Source of the DNA: Tetrastigma voinierianum | Lineage: Eukaryota; Streptophyta; Magnoliopsida; Vitales; Vitaceae | Length of the DNA: 64,000 nucleotides | Reading direction: 5' to 3' | Assembly: GCA_016808115.1 (NCBI GenBank) | Contig: JAEQBH010002348.1 | Span: forward strand, 496,001 to 560,000 | Part shown: piece by piece, positions 1 to 12,130 of the stretch | Numbering within the stretch: the first letter of the stretch is position 1 | How the letters are laid out: the number at the start of each line of letters is the position of its first letter | Translations under genes and position numbers: made by a program | Notes under the pieces: generated by a model | Databases searched by the model: none | The model's input: the letters and a program-made list of their open reading frames with translations, nothing else | Told to the model about the DNA's origin: nothing

Positions 1-639
1 TAGTGTCACGGGTTGCATGACTCTTTATGGCATGGATCAAGCATGTCTTAGATGAAAGGAATCAAGAATGTTAACATGCATTGGTCAACAATATAAGGGG
101 CCATGGGTTGTGAGGTGAATGACACGTGGGCTGCTTATACAAAATATCAAGAATGTAACTCTTGGCATTTGTTAAATACCAAGGCAATGTCATGTGTATA
201 ACAAAAGCATGATACCTAGAGACACAAAGATGTGGCACCTACCACATGAAGAGGATAACACATAACATGGAGGTTGCTAGGCATCAAACTGGGGACATGT
301 GATATGCCATTAACGCTCGTAAGACAAATCTCACAGATTAGTTTATTTTATGTAATGATGAGCTAAGTGACATGCAATTGTGCAACAATGTTGATTAAGA
401 GAGTGGGTTGATGAGGGAGAAAAAAGGTTTTTTATTTTGCTCCTATTCAAATTGATTCTTTTATTGATACTTATACATGAATTTCTCATAAAATCAAGAA
501 GTGATTTTTGGGATAAGTAAATGCTATTTGTAACAAGAAAAGAACACATACTGTTATAAGGACAAAGAAATGAGATCAGAATAGAAAACAATTGTATGCA
601 GTACAATTGACAGCATAACGGTTTGCACCATTATACTTT
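1..639. other. AT-rich stretch left of the copia relic, no gene recognised
   Basis: No coding signal was recognised. The stretch directly follows the 3' end of the minus-strand copia RNase H relic, so part of it may be that element's 3' LTR. I could not find a matching second LTR or clear ends, so this is inference only. Confidence 0.3.
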
Positions 640-1000
640 TATAACTTCCTCACTTCTCTTCAAGCTGGGTTCTAAATATTGATCATTCCTATCGTGGATC
701 TCAAATTTATAAACCAACAAGTTATCCTTTCTTTTATCTTTTCCTCAATGAAATGACAATTCATTTTCACATGCTTCGATCCAATCATAATGAAGATCGG
801 GTTCTTAGCAATATTTATTGAAGCTTGATCGTCATGGAATATCTTCATAAAATCTTCTATTGGAATCTTCAGTATGTTTAAGATTCTCTTTAGCCATATT
901 CCTTCACAAATTTTGTGTTTTCATAGCTCTAAATTTTGGTTTTGCATTGGTCTGAACCAAGCCTGATTGTTTATTTAGCCGCTAAGTAACAAAATTTCCC
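640..1000 (-). pseudogene. Ty1/copia polyprotein relic: RNase H C-terminal part
   Basis: Reading the minus strand from about 1000 to 640 gives the typical tail of a Ty1/copia pol protein. It shows a degenerate GNxVT..KQS segment, then CEGIWLKRIL, then KIFHDDQASINIAKNP (the family has xCDNxxAIxIAxNP here), SKHVKMNCHFIEEKI (family TKHIEIDxHFIREK), and a closing GMINI..NPA. RNase H degrades the RNA strand during reverse transcription of the element. In-frame stops and a shift near 930 show it is dead, and RT, integrase and gag are absent nearby. It is an old truncated insertion 2.3 kb upstream of the zinc-finger gene. The family call is firm; the exact ends are not. Confidence 0.75.
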
Positions 1001-3198
1001 CATGCTTAGGTGCAATATAAAAGATCATTTTGATATAAAGAACATAGTTGTTTACATCATCTTCCTCCTGCTATAATTCTTCTCATGTATTTGATTTTCC
1101 AGTTTCTCATTTTATTTTGGTTGGGGTCTTATTTATTTCTTTTGTTGATTTTGTATACCCATCCTTCTTGGAAAACAATTTAAAATTCCCAAAAAATCAT
1201 GTCCTAAATGCTTGGTGCAGCATGTAGTGAGCTCCTTCTAGTAAGTCCTATAGAGTTTTATTATCAGATTTCACATATTAGAAGTTCTGCACCTGGAACC
1301 TATCACAAGATGAGGGAAATTAGACTGAGGACAACAAGTAATAGAGTAATGTTAGTTAAACAACAAAAAGGGACCCGGCTTAGCATAATAATGAAATTTG
1401 TGAAGGCCTACAAGGCACTATAATGCAGTGTATTTGATACACGTCATGTTGAATTGCGGTATGTTTAAGCCAAATGCCCATTTGATAAGTAGACCATTGT
1501 GGTTGCTAAGGTTGTCTGGAATAAACACTGAGAACTACTGGCCAAGCCTTGCCAGAGATGGCCCACTTGGCTGGAAAATAACTAGTTAGATAATCAGAGA
1601 CCACCAATGTCAAATTCTTAGGTTTTTTTATTTTTTATTTTATGTTCCTTTTCTGTCCTTTAAAGCCATTACAAATTGCCAACATGTTTTAGCTTCTTTC
1701 TTATTGACGGAAAGGGGATTATTCTCAATCACATTTTCCAATTGATTCTTTCTTATGGAGTTTTGATTATTCCATTTTTCCAAAATTGAAATGGCCAACC
1801 TTTGTGGCTTGTCTATCTAATTGCTCTTCTTATTTATTTATTGTCCCAGTTGTAATCAAATTATGAAATGGATGATGAGTTGCATGCGTTTTAATGTTCC
1901 ATCTTTGCGGATGACTTTCCTGTGGACACACATGTGAGTATCAGATTTCTCAGATTGATGTCACATGAGAATATTAGTTAATATGAAACCCTATGCAGGT
2001 AATCCAGATTGGGAAGGCCATTGGATGGGTACCTGCAGTGGCAGACAGGAAAAAGGCGTATCTTCATCTCAACCGACGGATCCCGGATGAGCTAAAATTT
2101 GACCTTAACTGCCTTCTTTTCACACATGGTAAACTCTGCCATGCATATGCCTTAAAGGTTAACCAGAAAGAAAGGAATCCATGAGCTCTTGCCCTCATTG
2201 ACACTGTGTTGATGTGCAACATGTGCTTCAATCCAGCAGCCCCAATTGACTTTATCTGCTCTCCCTCCCTTTTGCCGGGCATTGCCATTTCTGGTATCAG
2301 TTTATTGTGGTGGGGAAGGAAGAAGAGACATGGAGGTGGATCAGAAAGGGGACACATGCCAGAGCTGATGTTTATAGTCTCTGATCGTGAAGCGTATGAG
2401 GATGAGAATCCTCATCAATTTTACCCAACCGACCATTCTGCATTCACATCAGGGTATCCCTATTTGATTCACTTTTGAGGATAGTGAAATGCTTGATCAC
2501 GTCTACTTGGTTCTTTTCCCCTAAAGCAACAAAGCTATCTGAACTGGCTTAGGAAAAAAAGGGTACAAGAGTGGGGTGATGAGAAAAGAACAGCAGATTC
2601 TGTTAGTTTCTAACTTGTACTAAAAGTGTTGAGAGGATGGATCCAGTAATACAGCTACAAATATTGTCCACCAAAAAAGCATTTACTTATTCAATAGTAA
2701 GAAACTGATGACTTGATTTTAGATGTAAATCTATGCTTTTGGGTATAATATATTAGATATTGCATTTGCATGGTAGCAAAGGAAAATATGCCAAGATCTT
2801 ATTAAGACCCTCAATAGTTGATTTGCTTACATCATTACCCACTTTCAGTTGCTTAGTCCTCTGTTCAAGTGTATTTTTGGTTGCATCGCCACCATTTTTT
2901 TTTTTTACTTTTGGGTTCAGATTTTTTTAATGTTGTTTTCTTTGTCATGTATGAATTTTTAAAAGACAGGGAATTGTACTGCAATTCCTTGTATATCATT
3001 GATTATCAAAGTGCTGAAGGCCATGAGTTCCTCTGTAAAGCACACATGATATCTCTTGATGTGGAAAGTTTGATGCTTATCTGTTCTCCTATTGGCAAAG
3101 TTCTAACACTATAATCCATGATGATCCTATCTAGAGATTTTCCTTTATCACTTCCTGTTCTCAGACTGTGTCCGTGGAACCCCCATGACTTGCTGGCC
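1001..3198. other. Non-coding stretch upstream of the zinc-finger gene
   Basis: This holds no gene that I recognise. The open frame at 1993-2184 is preceded by a splice-acceptor-like tatgcag, but its translation matches no family I know and has no partner exon. The last few hundred bases are the likely promoter region of the gene at 3260. Confidence 0.4.
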
Positions 3199-3205
3199 TA
3201 TAAAT
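3199..3205 (+). promoter_or_regulatory. TATA box of the zinc-finger gene
   Basis: TATAAAT lies 61 bp before the ATG at 3260. That places transcription start near 3230 and leaves a short AG-rich leader of about 30 nt, which is a normal plant arrangement. Confidence 0.6.
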
Positions 3206-3259
3206 CAGAGAGACAAAACACTTGTAGGAGAGATATCTTGAGCTTTTCATTCGACAGAC

Positions 3260-3742
3260 ATGGAAAATCATGTATCTCAACAAAATAATTTTCTTTTGCC
3301 TGGAGGTGTTGGTGATGGTAGCTTTGGTTCTAAAAAGCTGAGACTATTCGGATTTGAGGTGGATCTGTATGCTAACAACAGTGATGAACTTCAAAGCCGA
3401 TCGGAACAAGGTGAGATGGAGAAGATTGCTGAGAAGCAGAAGCCAAAGCCAAAGAAAAATAAGTATGAGTGTCAGTTCTGTGTGAAGGAATTTGCCAGCT
3501 CCCAGGCCTTGGGGGGTCACCAGAATGCCCATAAGAAGGAGAGGTTAGAAAAGAAAAGGTTGTTGCAGCTTCAGGAAAGAAAGGTAGCTATAGGTTTTAC
3601 TTTCAGCCTTCAAGATAATATTGGTTTCATTTACAATGAATCTCAATGGTTATATGATTATGCTTCATCATCCTCCATACCCGAATTCATGATATGTAAG
3701 GAAGCTCAGATTAGCTTTCATAATCCCCAAACTGGGATGTGA
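3260..3742 (+). CDS. Single C2H2 zinc-finger transcription factor, GIS/ZFP5/6/8-like
   Basis: This is a 160-residue intronless protein with one plant-type C2H2 finger at about residues 70-92: CQFC, then the plant hallmark QALGGH, then the second zinc-binding His in NAHKKER. Upstream, at about residues 27-34, is KLRLFGFEV, a short block typical of the GIS/ZFP5/ZFP6/ZFP8 clade. In Arabidopsis this clade regulates trichome and root-hair initiation through gibberellin and cytokinin signalling. A basic KPKPKKNK run just before the finger could serve as a nuclear signal. The start is supported by a TATA box 61 bp upstream and by the family-like N-terminus. The usual C-terminal leucine-rich EAR repressor motif is not evident, and the protein is shorter than the 200 or so residues common in this clade. 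The 3' end runs straight into T13, so a truncated C-terminus is possible. The exact orthologue cannot be assigned. Confidence 0.88.
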   Translation: MENHVSQQNNFLLPGGVGDGSFGSKKLRLFGFEVDLYANNSDELQSRSEQGEMEKIAEKQKPKPKKNKYECQFCVKEFASSQALGGHQNAHKKERLEKKRLLQLQERKVAIGFTFSLQDNIGFIYNESQWLYDYASSSSIPEFMICKEAQISFHNPQTGM

Positions 3743-4618
3743 TCTTTTTTTTTTTTTGATATTATGGATCTCAGGCCAGCTTCAGCTTAGGAGCACCTCT
3801 AATCCTCATATGGCGCCCAGAGTTAATGGCCTAGTAAATCTTTCAACAGCCCTAAGGTGATTTGGATCCCATGAATGTATGAGGGTATAGAAGTACATCG
3901 TTCAACTACATTTAGGTGATTTTGTTGCTTCAATGTGTCCTAATAGTATTTTGGTGGTTTTGTAGCTTCGATTCAATGTGTCCTAATGATGTAAGTCGAA
4001 AAAAGATTCACAAGCAGTTGTTACTAAAGATTTAGTTAGAACTGAAATTTTACCAAAATGTGAAGGCGGTACTAGTTTATCTAAAATTACTCCATATGTA
4101 GTTCCTCAACTCACATTTTCTAAAAAAAACAGAGTTTTTTTTTCTGAAAAACAAGGTCAACATTGAAAAATGCTTGGTTTTCAATTTTTTTTGCTTTGAA
4201 AAACAACGAAAGCATAGAAAACACTGAATTCAAAGAATAAGAGCAGTTTTTAGAGAATACTAAAATGATTTTTACAAATGTTTTTAAAAACAGGAACCAA
4301 AGATGCTCTTTATTTTTCAAATGATTCATATATGCAAATATTTTGTATAAATAGCTTTTGGTACAAATATATATGTATAGAAGTGAATACAAACATCTAC
4401 AACTTTGTTTTTTTCTATTTAGAAATAATCATAATGCGTTCTTGGCATTAGAAATGAGTATGAATGGAGATAATATCAAACACATGGCCACCGGGTAACA
4501 CAATTGTAGAAAAATTGAAGAATAAACATGTTCTGTCTCTCTCTTTTTCTTTCTTTCTCATAAACAGATTCTCAAAAATCTAAGTCTTGATATTGTTGAA
4601 GAGTCACTACCCTGTACC
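3743..4618. other. Intergenic stretch between zinc-finger gene and peroxidase relic
   Basis: This AT-rich sequence probably contains the 3' UTR of the zinc-finger gene, starting with a T13 run. The open frame at 4120-4392 on the minus strand is low-complexity and matches nothing I know. Confidence 0.4.
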
Positions 4619-5551
4619 TTACTTCTCCCTCTGGCCTGTCTTGATATCTTTCAGGCTCAGCTTCTCCATGGCACGTGCGAAGTCAGTGAAAAACGCCTTG
4701 TAGTTGGTGGCTGGCTCCCGAACAGCTTCGTTCTGGGATCGGTATTGCTACGTGGTCGGACCAGGAGAAAGCCTCGCCCTCCCTCAGCAAGTTCTGAGTA
4801 GTACATATTTATCAGATTTGTTCGGCGTCATCACGTCAGTTGAACGCCGACATCCCCCTTATCCTCTGGAAATTTGCGCAGACTTGCAAGGCTGCTGCAA
4901 TTTAGGGTTCAGGCCGGGGTCGACGTCGGAAGCGGAGCTGAAATTGAAGATTCTGTCGCTGAATTCGTTGCAGTGGGAGAATCCGATTGTGTGCCCGCCG
5001 GATAATGCTACCATTTCTTGGATATTGAATCCTTTGGCAGCGAAGAATGCTATCAGTTGATCGATCGTCATGTTTACTTTTGGGAGGTTTCCTTCTGCGA
5101 GAAGCAGGAGATCAATCCGTCTTGACCATCTGGACTTCGTAGAAGGGGCCGCCGACCATGACGATGAGGTCACGCGTGGCGATGGCGAGGATGTCGGCGC
5201 AGGAGACGGTGTCGGGGCACTGGATCTCGATGGCTGTTTTGGCGCGGGTGATGAGGTCGAAGGAGCCGCCGGAGAGGGAGAGGTTGATGTCGGCGTCGCG
5301 CTCGGCGGTGTTGAAGACGTTGGAGCTGATGGGAACTGGAGGCGTCGCAGCCGTCCGACCGATGCAGTCATTGGACGAAGAGGCGGAGAGTGCGCGGCGG
5401 CGGTGGTCGGGGCTGTTGGTTGCTTAGTGGTAACCACGTCACCATGATGCGTTCCAAGTTCCGGGCAGGACTTCTGGTAGTGTTGGCGTTGAGCTTGGGC
5501 TCCGGAAGAGCGCCGGAGGAAGAAGAAGAACAACAAAAAGGAAAACGGCAT
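4619..5551 (-). pseudogene. Class III secretory peroxidase, broken by frameshifts
   Basis: On the minus strand the parts of a plant class III (secretory, haem) peroxidase appear in order, spread over all three frames. They are a hydrophobic leader ending GAQAQ, the YQKSCP block, VVTTKQ, PTTAAA, a LRLF..GCDAS segment, the CPDTVSCADILAIATRD block, the proximal haem-ligand block MVALSGGHTIGFSHC, then VMTP and DFARAMEKL, stopping at 4619-4621. Block order and wording are closest to the Arabidopsis Prx31/41/65 group. At least five frame changes occur. The distal-His block (family FFHDCF) is destroyed by small insertions and a stop, so as written it cannot encode an active enzyme. At 933 bp it is close to the full intronless gene length. 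Such enzymes act in the cell wall on phenolics using hydrogen peroxide. It could be a real pseudogene or an intact gene carrying consensus indel errors; the conserved order makes the second possibility serious. Confidence 0.85.
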
Positions 5552-6270
5552 TGTTTTTGGCGTTGGAGATAGTTAAGTCAGCGACCGCGGGAAAAAGAAG
5601 AAGGGCTTGCAGAGACAGACCTGCTTCCTCGGCAGGAGAAAATGGTGGGTGGGAGGAGAAAGGAAGAGGAAGCAGATTGTGTTGGGATTCACAAGAAATG
5701 GCAAAGAAGAGGGGAGAAAATCAGATGGGTGGTGTGGAAGAAGCGTTTTGAGGGGAGAGGAGAGGTGTCTAAATTGAGGAGGAAGGAATTGGCCTTTTGA
5801 GTAGCAATTCAGAATCATCGATGCGGGGTTTGTGTATTATTTTGTAGTTGATGGTTTTGCGCGGGGAATGCGCTCGACCGCCGGCCACCCCACCCGTCCC
5901 TCCAAACTCGCTTGGCCTTTCTCCCAACTCCCCCATCTTCCACAGCTTTTCAACAACAGACTCATTTCTATATTCATCTTTCTCTCGTCAAACTCGTTTC
6001 TTATCCTAAGACAATAAAAAATTTACGGATATTGGTTCATCCCTCAAATACTTCAAATTCTAACATCTCCCTTTTTTGTTTGCTGTACTTAATTTGACAA
6101 ATACTGTATTAATTTGATGTATTTCTTAAAAAGAGGTTTTAACATAAGAAAAACATGAGGTATTTTTATTAAAATAAGGTCTAAAATGCGTGAAGAAAGG
6201 TTGAATTTCCAAAATTGTATTTCTAAAAGTGAAATTTTAAATTTTAATCAGATAACCCCTAAAATTTTGG

Positions 6271-6271
<1 letters not shown>
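5552..6271. other. Upstream flank of the peroxidase relic
   Basis: This is the 5' flank of the minus-strand peroxidase. It begins purine-rich (5580-5770) and becomes AT-rich. No gene is recognised, and the short open frames here match no family. Confidence 0.4.

Positions 6272-6358
<87 letters not shown>
6272..6358. repeat. Compound microsatellite (AT)n-(GT)n
   Basis: About 34 AT units run from 6272 to 6340, followed directly by nine GT units at 6341-6358. Confidence 0.97.
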
Positions 6359-6449
6359 ATAGGGAAAACTAGGCTATAGGGTTCTTAGCATGAAATATTT
6401 AAAATTTAGGCTTAAAGCTTATCAAACCTAACCCAAATCCTATTTGAAT

Positions 6450-6730
6450 AAAATAATTGATAAAGAACTCATAAAAATTGATACAGGGTCTCTAGGAGGC
6501 AAAGCAATTTCATCTTCCCAAAATGTCCTCCACTTGATTTGATCCAAATACCCATCCTCACCCAAAAAAAAACCTAGCTCTAACCTAATTGGAAGCAAAA
6601 ACCGATCCCTCTCCCCTTTTTTTCAACTCGTTTCCTCCCCTCTCATCTTCAACTCGCTTCCTCTCATCTCTCCCCTCTTCTTCAAGTTCACGGTCTCTCC
6701 CCAATGCACCGGCCTAAGAGTGAGATCAGA
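6450..6730 (+). repeat. Dispersed repeat X, copy 1
   Basis: This stretch matches the reverse complement of about 41400-41576, with shared blocks such as GGCAAAGCAATTTCATC against GGCAAAGCATTTCATC, then CCCAAAATG.CCTCCA, GATCCAAATACCCA and GGAAGCAAAAA. CT-rich sequence follows in both copies. The identity of the element is unknown; it looks like the leader region of a gene or transposon. Confidence 0.6.
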
Positions 6731-7112
6731 AGCTTCGTGATCCTCCCATAAGACCAACAAATCCTCTAACTCTTTCGCTTCTCGCTTATTATCTTCAAAG
6801 CTCTCGCCCTCTAAGAAACAATATTTTCTTTTTAAAAAATCTAGGGATTTTCGAATGAAAACGTGTTTATGAATTTCTATGCTCTAAGTGGGTTCTTAGT
6901 GTAAACTCTAGATTCATGGGTTCCAACATTGTTGAAGAAAAATGATAAAATGGTTATTTTTTTCCATATTGTGTTTTTTGGAGGCAATGTTATTGAGGTA
7001 TACGCCTACCTACGTGTATTTGTCATAAACTAGTGATAAAATAACTATTTCTTTTGATATTGTGTTTTTTGGAAGCAATGCTATTGAGGAAAGGTTACCA
7101 TGATAATGTACA

Positions 7113-7642
7113 ATGGGACAACCATAATGTATTTTAGACTACAACCAATTTAAACATTAGGTGCAATCCAAAATGTAATGTGGGTACAAAGCAGGTATAC
7201 TGTAGGTATTACTAATAACACTTGTGATGTCGTTTGTTTTTATTATAAATAAACTTTAAGTACCATATGATTAAACCTTGGGTACAACATTTATGAACTC
7301 TCGTATACTACGCTTAACCTTAGGTACAACCAGATTGTATTTAGGGTACAACTCATTTAAACCTTAAGTACAATTTATACGTAATATGAGTATAAACCAT
7401 CTATACCATAGGTACTACTAATATCACTTTTTATTTTGCAATAAGCAAATCATACTATATGATGAAACATTGGGTACAACCTATATGAACTCTAGGTACA
7501 ACATAGTTTAACATTAAGTACAACCATATTGTATCCATGGTACAACCCATTTGAACTTTAGGTACAATCTAAATGTAATATGGGTACAAACCAAGTATAC
7601 CATAGGTATTATTGATAGAACTTGTGCACTTGTTTGTTTTTA
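7113..7642 (+). repeat. Tandem repeat of about 200 bp (GTACAAC-rich), left part
   Basis: Degenerate monomers carry recurring GGTACAACC, TAGGTACAA and GTACCATATGAT phrases. The anchor GTACCATATGA recurs at 7260 and (as TACTATATGATG) near 7453, a spacing of about 193 bp. The array resumes at 18721 on the far side of the Mutator MITE, where the anchor appears at 18748 and 18945. About five monomers remain in total once the insertion is removed. Confidence 0.8.
7634..7642 (+). repeat. 9-bp target-site duplication TTGTTTTTA, left copy
   Basis: TTGTTTTTA sits directly against the left terminal inverted repeat; the identical right copy is at 18721-18729. Nine bases is the hallmark length of Mutator superfamily insertion. 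Confidence 0.85.
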
Positions 7643-7748
7643 GGGAAAATTAGTATTAAAATCTTGAACTTTCATGACTTTTACATTTAAAACATAACCA
7701 AAAAGTTTGCTTTTTAAATATAGCAACTTTTATAAATTTTGTTTTTAT
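7643..7748 (+). repeat. Left terminal inverted repeat of the Mutator MITE
   Basis: About 105 bp pairing with the reverse complement of about 18616-18720. Shared blocks include ACTTTCATGACTTTT, AAAAAGTTTGCTTTT and ATATAGCAACTTT. Confidence 0.85.
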
Positions 7749-7855
7749 AACCCTCACAAGACTCTGAACCTCTACCTTGTCTAATGTGGCACGACGAAAT
7801 GATGTCGTTTTGATGCTAGAACTACAATTAAAATGAAAGTTGGGGATATAAAAAC

Positions 7856-10800
7856 TGAAGGACCCCGACCCGGATTAACCTCATGAACCCGAGGGGACCT
7901 CCCGGCACTCCAATGGATATAGAAACTTTTCCTTAAAACAGTCAAATAAAATCCATGGAGCGAACCCCTTTACAATCCTTAACATATCTTTAGAAAATAA
8001 TGGAAGCGAAGTGATAAATTTTTTTTTTCTTTTCTTTTCTTTTGTTTTTCAAACACTTGATTTTTCTTAAAATTGGCCGTAGCTTCCTGCTGACTTTCCC
8101 AAATTTATAAACCTCGATAAAAGATTTAAAACACTTATAAACTTCAATTTATACTTCCATATTAGGACTTCTCATTCCACAACCTAATCAACACAATATA
8201 CATACATATACATTTGTTTACTTCAAATCATCAAAACATTCAAACCCTCTTAAATTCCATGCATTACTTTATCAAAAACATTTCGCTTGAGCCGACTTAA
8301 GTCGACCGCCCCACGCATTCTCGCCCACCGAGTGATCAAAGCCCACGTAGTCTTTTCAACTTTATACATATACATATATGCATAACAAAAATATTCAACA
8401 TGAACAATATGCAAAATTATATATACAATGAAATCACAAATTTTCGTCTTCATCAATGGCTCCGACTCACTACGTGAGTGACCTCATCGGCGCACTGCCT
8501 TGGTCCCGAAAATGTTTTTGAAATATAGAAAAGAATGAGTTAAAGGAGCTCCAAAGTGAGTGCATTTTCATTAAAAATAACATTTTCGCATATACCAAAA
8601 TAATACATACATATACAATTAAATCCATTTATACCTTAAACATTTATGCCTTAAATTTCTTTTCAATAAATACTTATGCATTTAAAATCCATTTATGCTT
8701 TAAACATTTGTACCAGAAACTTTCTTTTCTTATTTATTTTATTTCTTTCTTTCTTTCTTTCTTTCTTTCGATGAAACCTGGGAATAAACACATCAACGCT
8801 TTCCTGACATCGACTGAGGGACACACATTCCGCCTCATAACCACTACGTCATGGAGAAACTCACGCTTTGCATAGGTTCCTACCATATCACTTATAACGT
8901 AAGGATATTACTCTAGACACCATATTTCCCTCCTCAGTTAGTAACCTATAACTTTACCCTCAAATCCTTACACGCTTTAAAGCAATTTACGATATCACCA
9001 TAACAAATTATAGGGGGTTTATAACCATCAAGAAACATTTCAAAATACATTTATAAATACATTTAAATCCTTTACTTTATCATTAAACACATATGCATTT
9101 CTTTAACATTTTTAAACTTTCTTCATAATACCTTAACATATGCATACATATTTAATACACATATAAATATATGCATTGATGCAAGATAAAACAATGCAAG
9201 ATAAAACATTTCCATATGCCTTAACATTTACATAAAATTTACATTAAACTTTTGGGCTTAACATTAAAACCATTCACTTTTAAAAACTCAATTCTCAAAA
9301 TATCATTTCACTCACTGCTCACCGCCTCAATCCCGCGCTTCCCGTCAACCCCGTTTCCGTCCGACAGTCCTTTTCACCTTTTCAAGCAAAACCACAACTA
9401 TACATTAATCATAACTTCCATTTTAACTAATTAATATACACATTCATTTAAAGTCAAACGAACAAATTACCCTTAAGACTAAACCCATTCATTTTGGCCA
9501 ACCTTTTCCAACAACAATCTATAGACTTATGACTCAAAAAATTAAACGGTCTTCAAAATCTATGAAACCTCCAGATCAGTCCTTTAGATAACTAATGACA
9601 TCTCTTTAAATTTTCAATTTAAAATTCCTTCTAAAGCCCTCAACCACATAACAACACAATCTGCAATAACAGATGACTCAGTTTGGCAGAACGGCATCTG
9701 CACATAGCTCCACTTCTTTGAAATATTTTTCGGCACTTTGGGATTAAAATTTGCATAAACTTCCTTCAGATAAATTCTTTTCCCTGTAGTCTATTTTACC
9801 CAATTTTGAATCACTCAAATCGGATAAGAAATGAGCAAGCAGGTAAAAAGGAAAACTGGTTGAACAGGAAAACAGAGTTATTTCCTGTACTGAGAACCAG
9901 ACAGTGGCTTACATATATGGTCCTACTTTGAGTAAATTTTTAGGTTACTTAGGATCATAGAATTTGGCAATACTCTTCTTTCAAGTTGTTCTCCTTCAAG
10001 TCTATTTTACGTAGCCACTTAAATAACTCAAATCGGATCAAAATTGAGCAAGTTACGCTAAAATACCACAAAAACTGGTCAAACAGAAATGCGACATTTC
10101 CGTACGAGACCGCCGCCCAAAAATCGACCACCAAAACGTTTCTCCATTTTTTTTCTTTCACTCTTAAACACTTAAATCTGACGATTATACCCATTTCAAC
10201 ATAACACACTAATAATTCATCAGTCAACTCTAACCCTTACTCACTTGATTTTGTCAAAACTCCTAACTCAAAACCATGACTTTCAATTGATATTAAATTC
10301 AAAGACCATTAACCTTAAATACCATCAATTTAACATCCATACCAGAATTTAAGACATTAAACATGGAAAACATCAAACCCTAACTTTCCCAATTACGAAA
10401 ACTTACTTGCTTTCGCAGTTTCTTTACTCCTCTCCTCGATTACCACTGAAGATCACTAAAGCTCAAAACAAAGAAAACTCACTCCCCAACTCTGATTTCT
10501 CCTTTCTTCCTCTCTTTCTCCTTTCTCCCCTTTCTTTCTCTTTTCTCCTTTCTCTCCTTCTCATACGACCTCCATTTCGAGACGACTTAAACCCTAATTT
10601 TGCTTTTAAATTCCAACTTTCCAAAATTACCCTTAAGTCAAAGAATTCAATTTGCTATTGTAAAGTGAATTACCCTTAATCCAAGCCTCTCATAGGTCCA
10701 TTTTTATGAGACCAAGTCATTTACCCATTATTTAAATCATAACTTAGCCATTAAGAAAGATTTTGACTGGGCTAGTACAATTAAATATCCCCATTATAGC

Positions 10801-11414
10801 AGATTTTATCTCCGTCACTTTAATGCTTTTATATCGATTATATGTCAAAAATATTCTATTGGGCCGTCTATATTTAAATTTGAACATAAATATTCTAACT
10901 AAATCCTTCATGCTGAATTTCAGGCTCTGAAATCACCGGAATCTGGATGAAATCATTAAAATCGGTAATCCCGATTAATAACAGATATTACCCGAATTAC
11001 GTTTCTGATCAATTTAAACTATCCAAACGGACCTGCTCACTTTATTTTAGTCATAGTCTTTACGATATTCTAGATATTTTCAGATTTTCGCACTTCCACT
11101 TCCAAAAAATTTCAACGCAGTTCCGAATTTTCAAACCGAAATCACTATTCACTTAAATCTCCTATTCTCTTCTAAAATATCAATTAAAGTCATAGGAACC
11201 TAAATTTCTTAAAATTCCTTTGCAAACCCCTCCATCCGATAAAATAAGAAAATCACTATTCCTAGTGGCACCCGATTACAATTTTCGAAAATTTTCACTC
11301 TTTACTAAACGACGTCCGGAGCGTCTCTAAATTTAATCTACCCTCATTTCTATCATCGACTCTAATCGGGCCAAAAGCTACTATTATAATATTCAATCGC
11401 CTTGGGGTTTTACA
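7856..11414 (-). repeat. LTR of element A, left copy (3' LTR in element sense)
   Basis: This 3,559-bp repeat is matched colinearly by 15054-18617. It starts near the shared ACCCCGACCC..ATTAACCTCATGAACC and ends GGGGTTTTACA. The copies agree over long AT-rich runs but differ by many 1-4 base indels in C/G-containing words, such as around 8280-8340 against 15475-15540. Confidence 0.93.
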
Positions 11415-11427
11415 ATCACCCCTCCTT
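11415..11427 (-). other. Polypurine tract of element A
   Basis: The minus strand reads AAGGAGGGGTGAT immediately before the 3' LTR start TGTAAAACCCC. This is the expected plus-strand primer site. Confidence 0.75.
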
Positions 11428-11762
11428 ATAAAATTTCAATTCGAAATTAAAATATCTGTGAGTTATATGGGAATAATGCCTCATCTCGCTCCTCATGCTC
11501 CCATGTAGCTTCCTCTATTGTATGACTCCTCCCACAATACCTTCACAAATGAATAGTCTCAGGGTGCGTAATTTGATTTCGACGGCTCTAGGATCTGTAC
11601 TGGGTTCCTCTTCAGATGTCAAATTCTCCGTATTTCCACTCCACTGCTTTGTCACATGTGAAGGGTCTCCAGATGTGACTTGCACATAGAAACATGGAAA
11701 ACATCGTGAATGCGATCGAGGTCAGATGGAAATTCCAATCGATATGCCACCTCCCCAATCCT

Positions 11763-12130
11763 CTAAACAATCTTGTATGGTCCAATATACCGTGGACTCA
11801 GCTTTCCACGTTTCCCAAATCTTAGTACGCCCTTCCATGGGGAAATCCTCAAAAATACCATATCCCCTACCTCGAACACTAGGTCCCTACGGCGATTATT
11901 CGCATAACTCTTCACATTGGCCTTGTGAAATTTTCGCCATCCTTCTAACCTTGACCTTATCACAAGTCACTGACAATTTCCGACCTACATAATTTCCTTT
12001 CACCTACTCCTTGTTCCAACATACCGGAGTTCACATTTCCATTCATAAAGAGCCTCATAAGGAGCCATACCAATACCGCAAGATAACTCTGCTATTATAT
12101 GCGAATTCCATTAGTAGTGTTCCTTTAGGT
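11763..12130 (-). pseudogene. Integrase C-terminal remnant of element A
   Basis: The minus strand gives EFAYN-like sequence, then GIGMAPYEALYEWKC (family SSIGMAPYEALYGRKC), then after a frame change a segment with FHKANVKSYANNRRR, FEVGDMVFLRISPWKGV and GKLSPRYIGPYKIV. This is the GPY/F tail that follows the integrase core in Ty3/gypsy chromoviruses. The upstream sequence at about 12130-12420 (minus) holds the spacer and zinc-binding N-terminal end (EEAHSSN..GSTKMY). The catalytic core between these two blocks is missing, so this copy cannot integrate DNA. Confidence 0.8.

Noticed and set aside
1993..2184. Possible exon after a TATGCAG acceptor
   Set aside because: The translation matches nothing known and no neighbouring exon could be found.
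4704..5447. Plus-strand open frames of 118-125 residues
   Set aside because: They are antisense shadows of the minus-strand peroxidase, whose motifs are unmistakable.
11726..11992. 88-residue plus-strand open frame
   Set aside because: Antisense to the integrase tail of element A.
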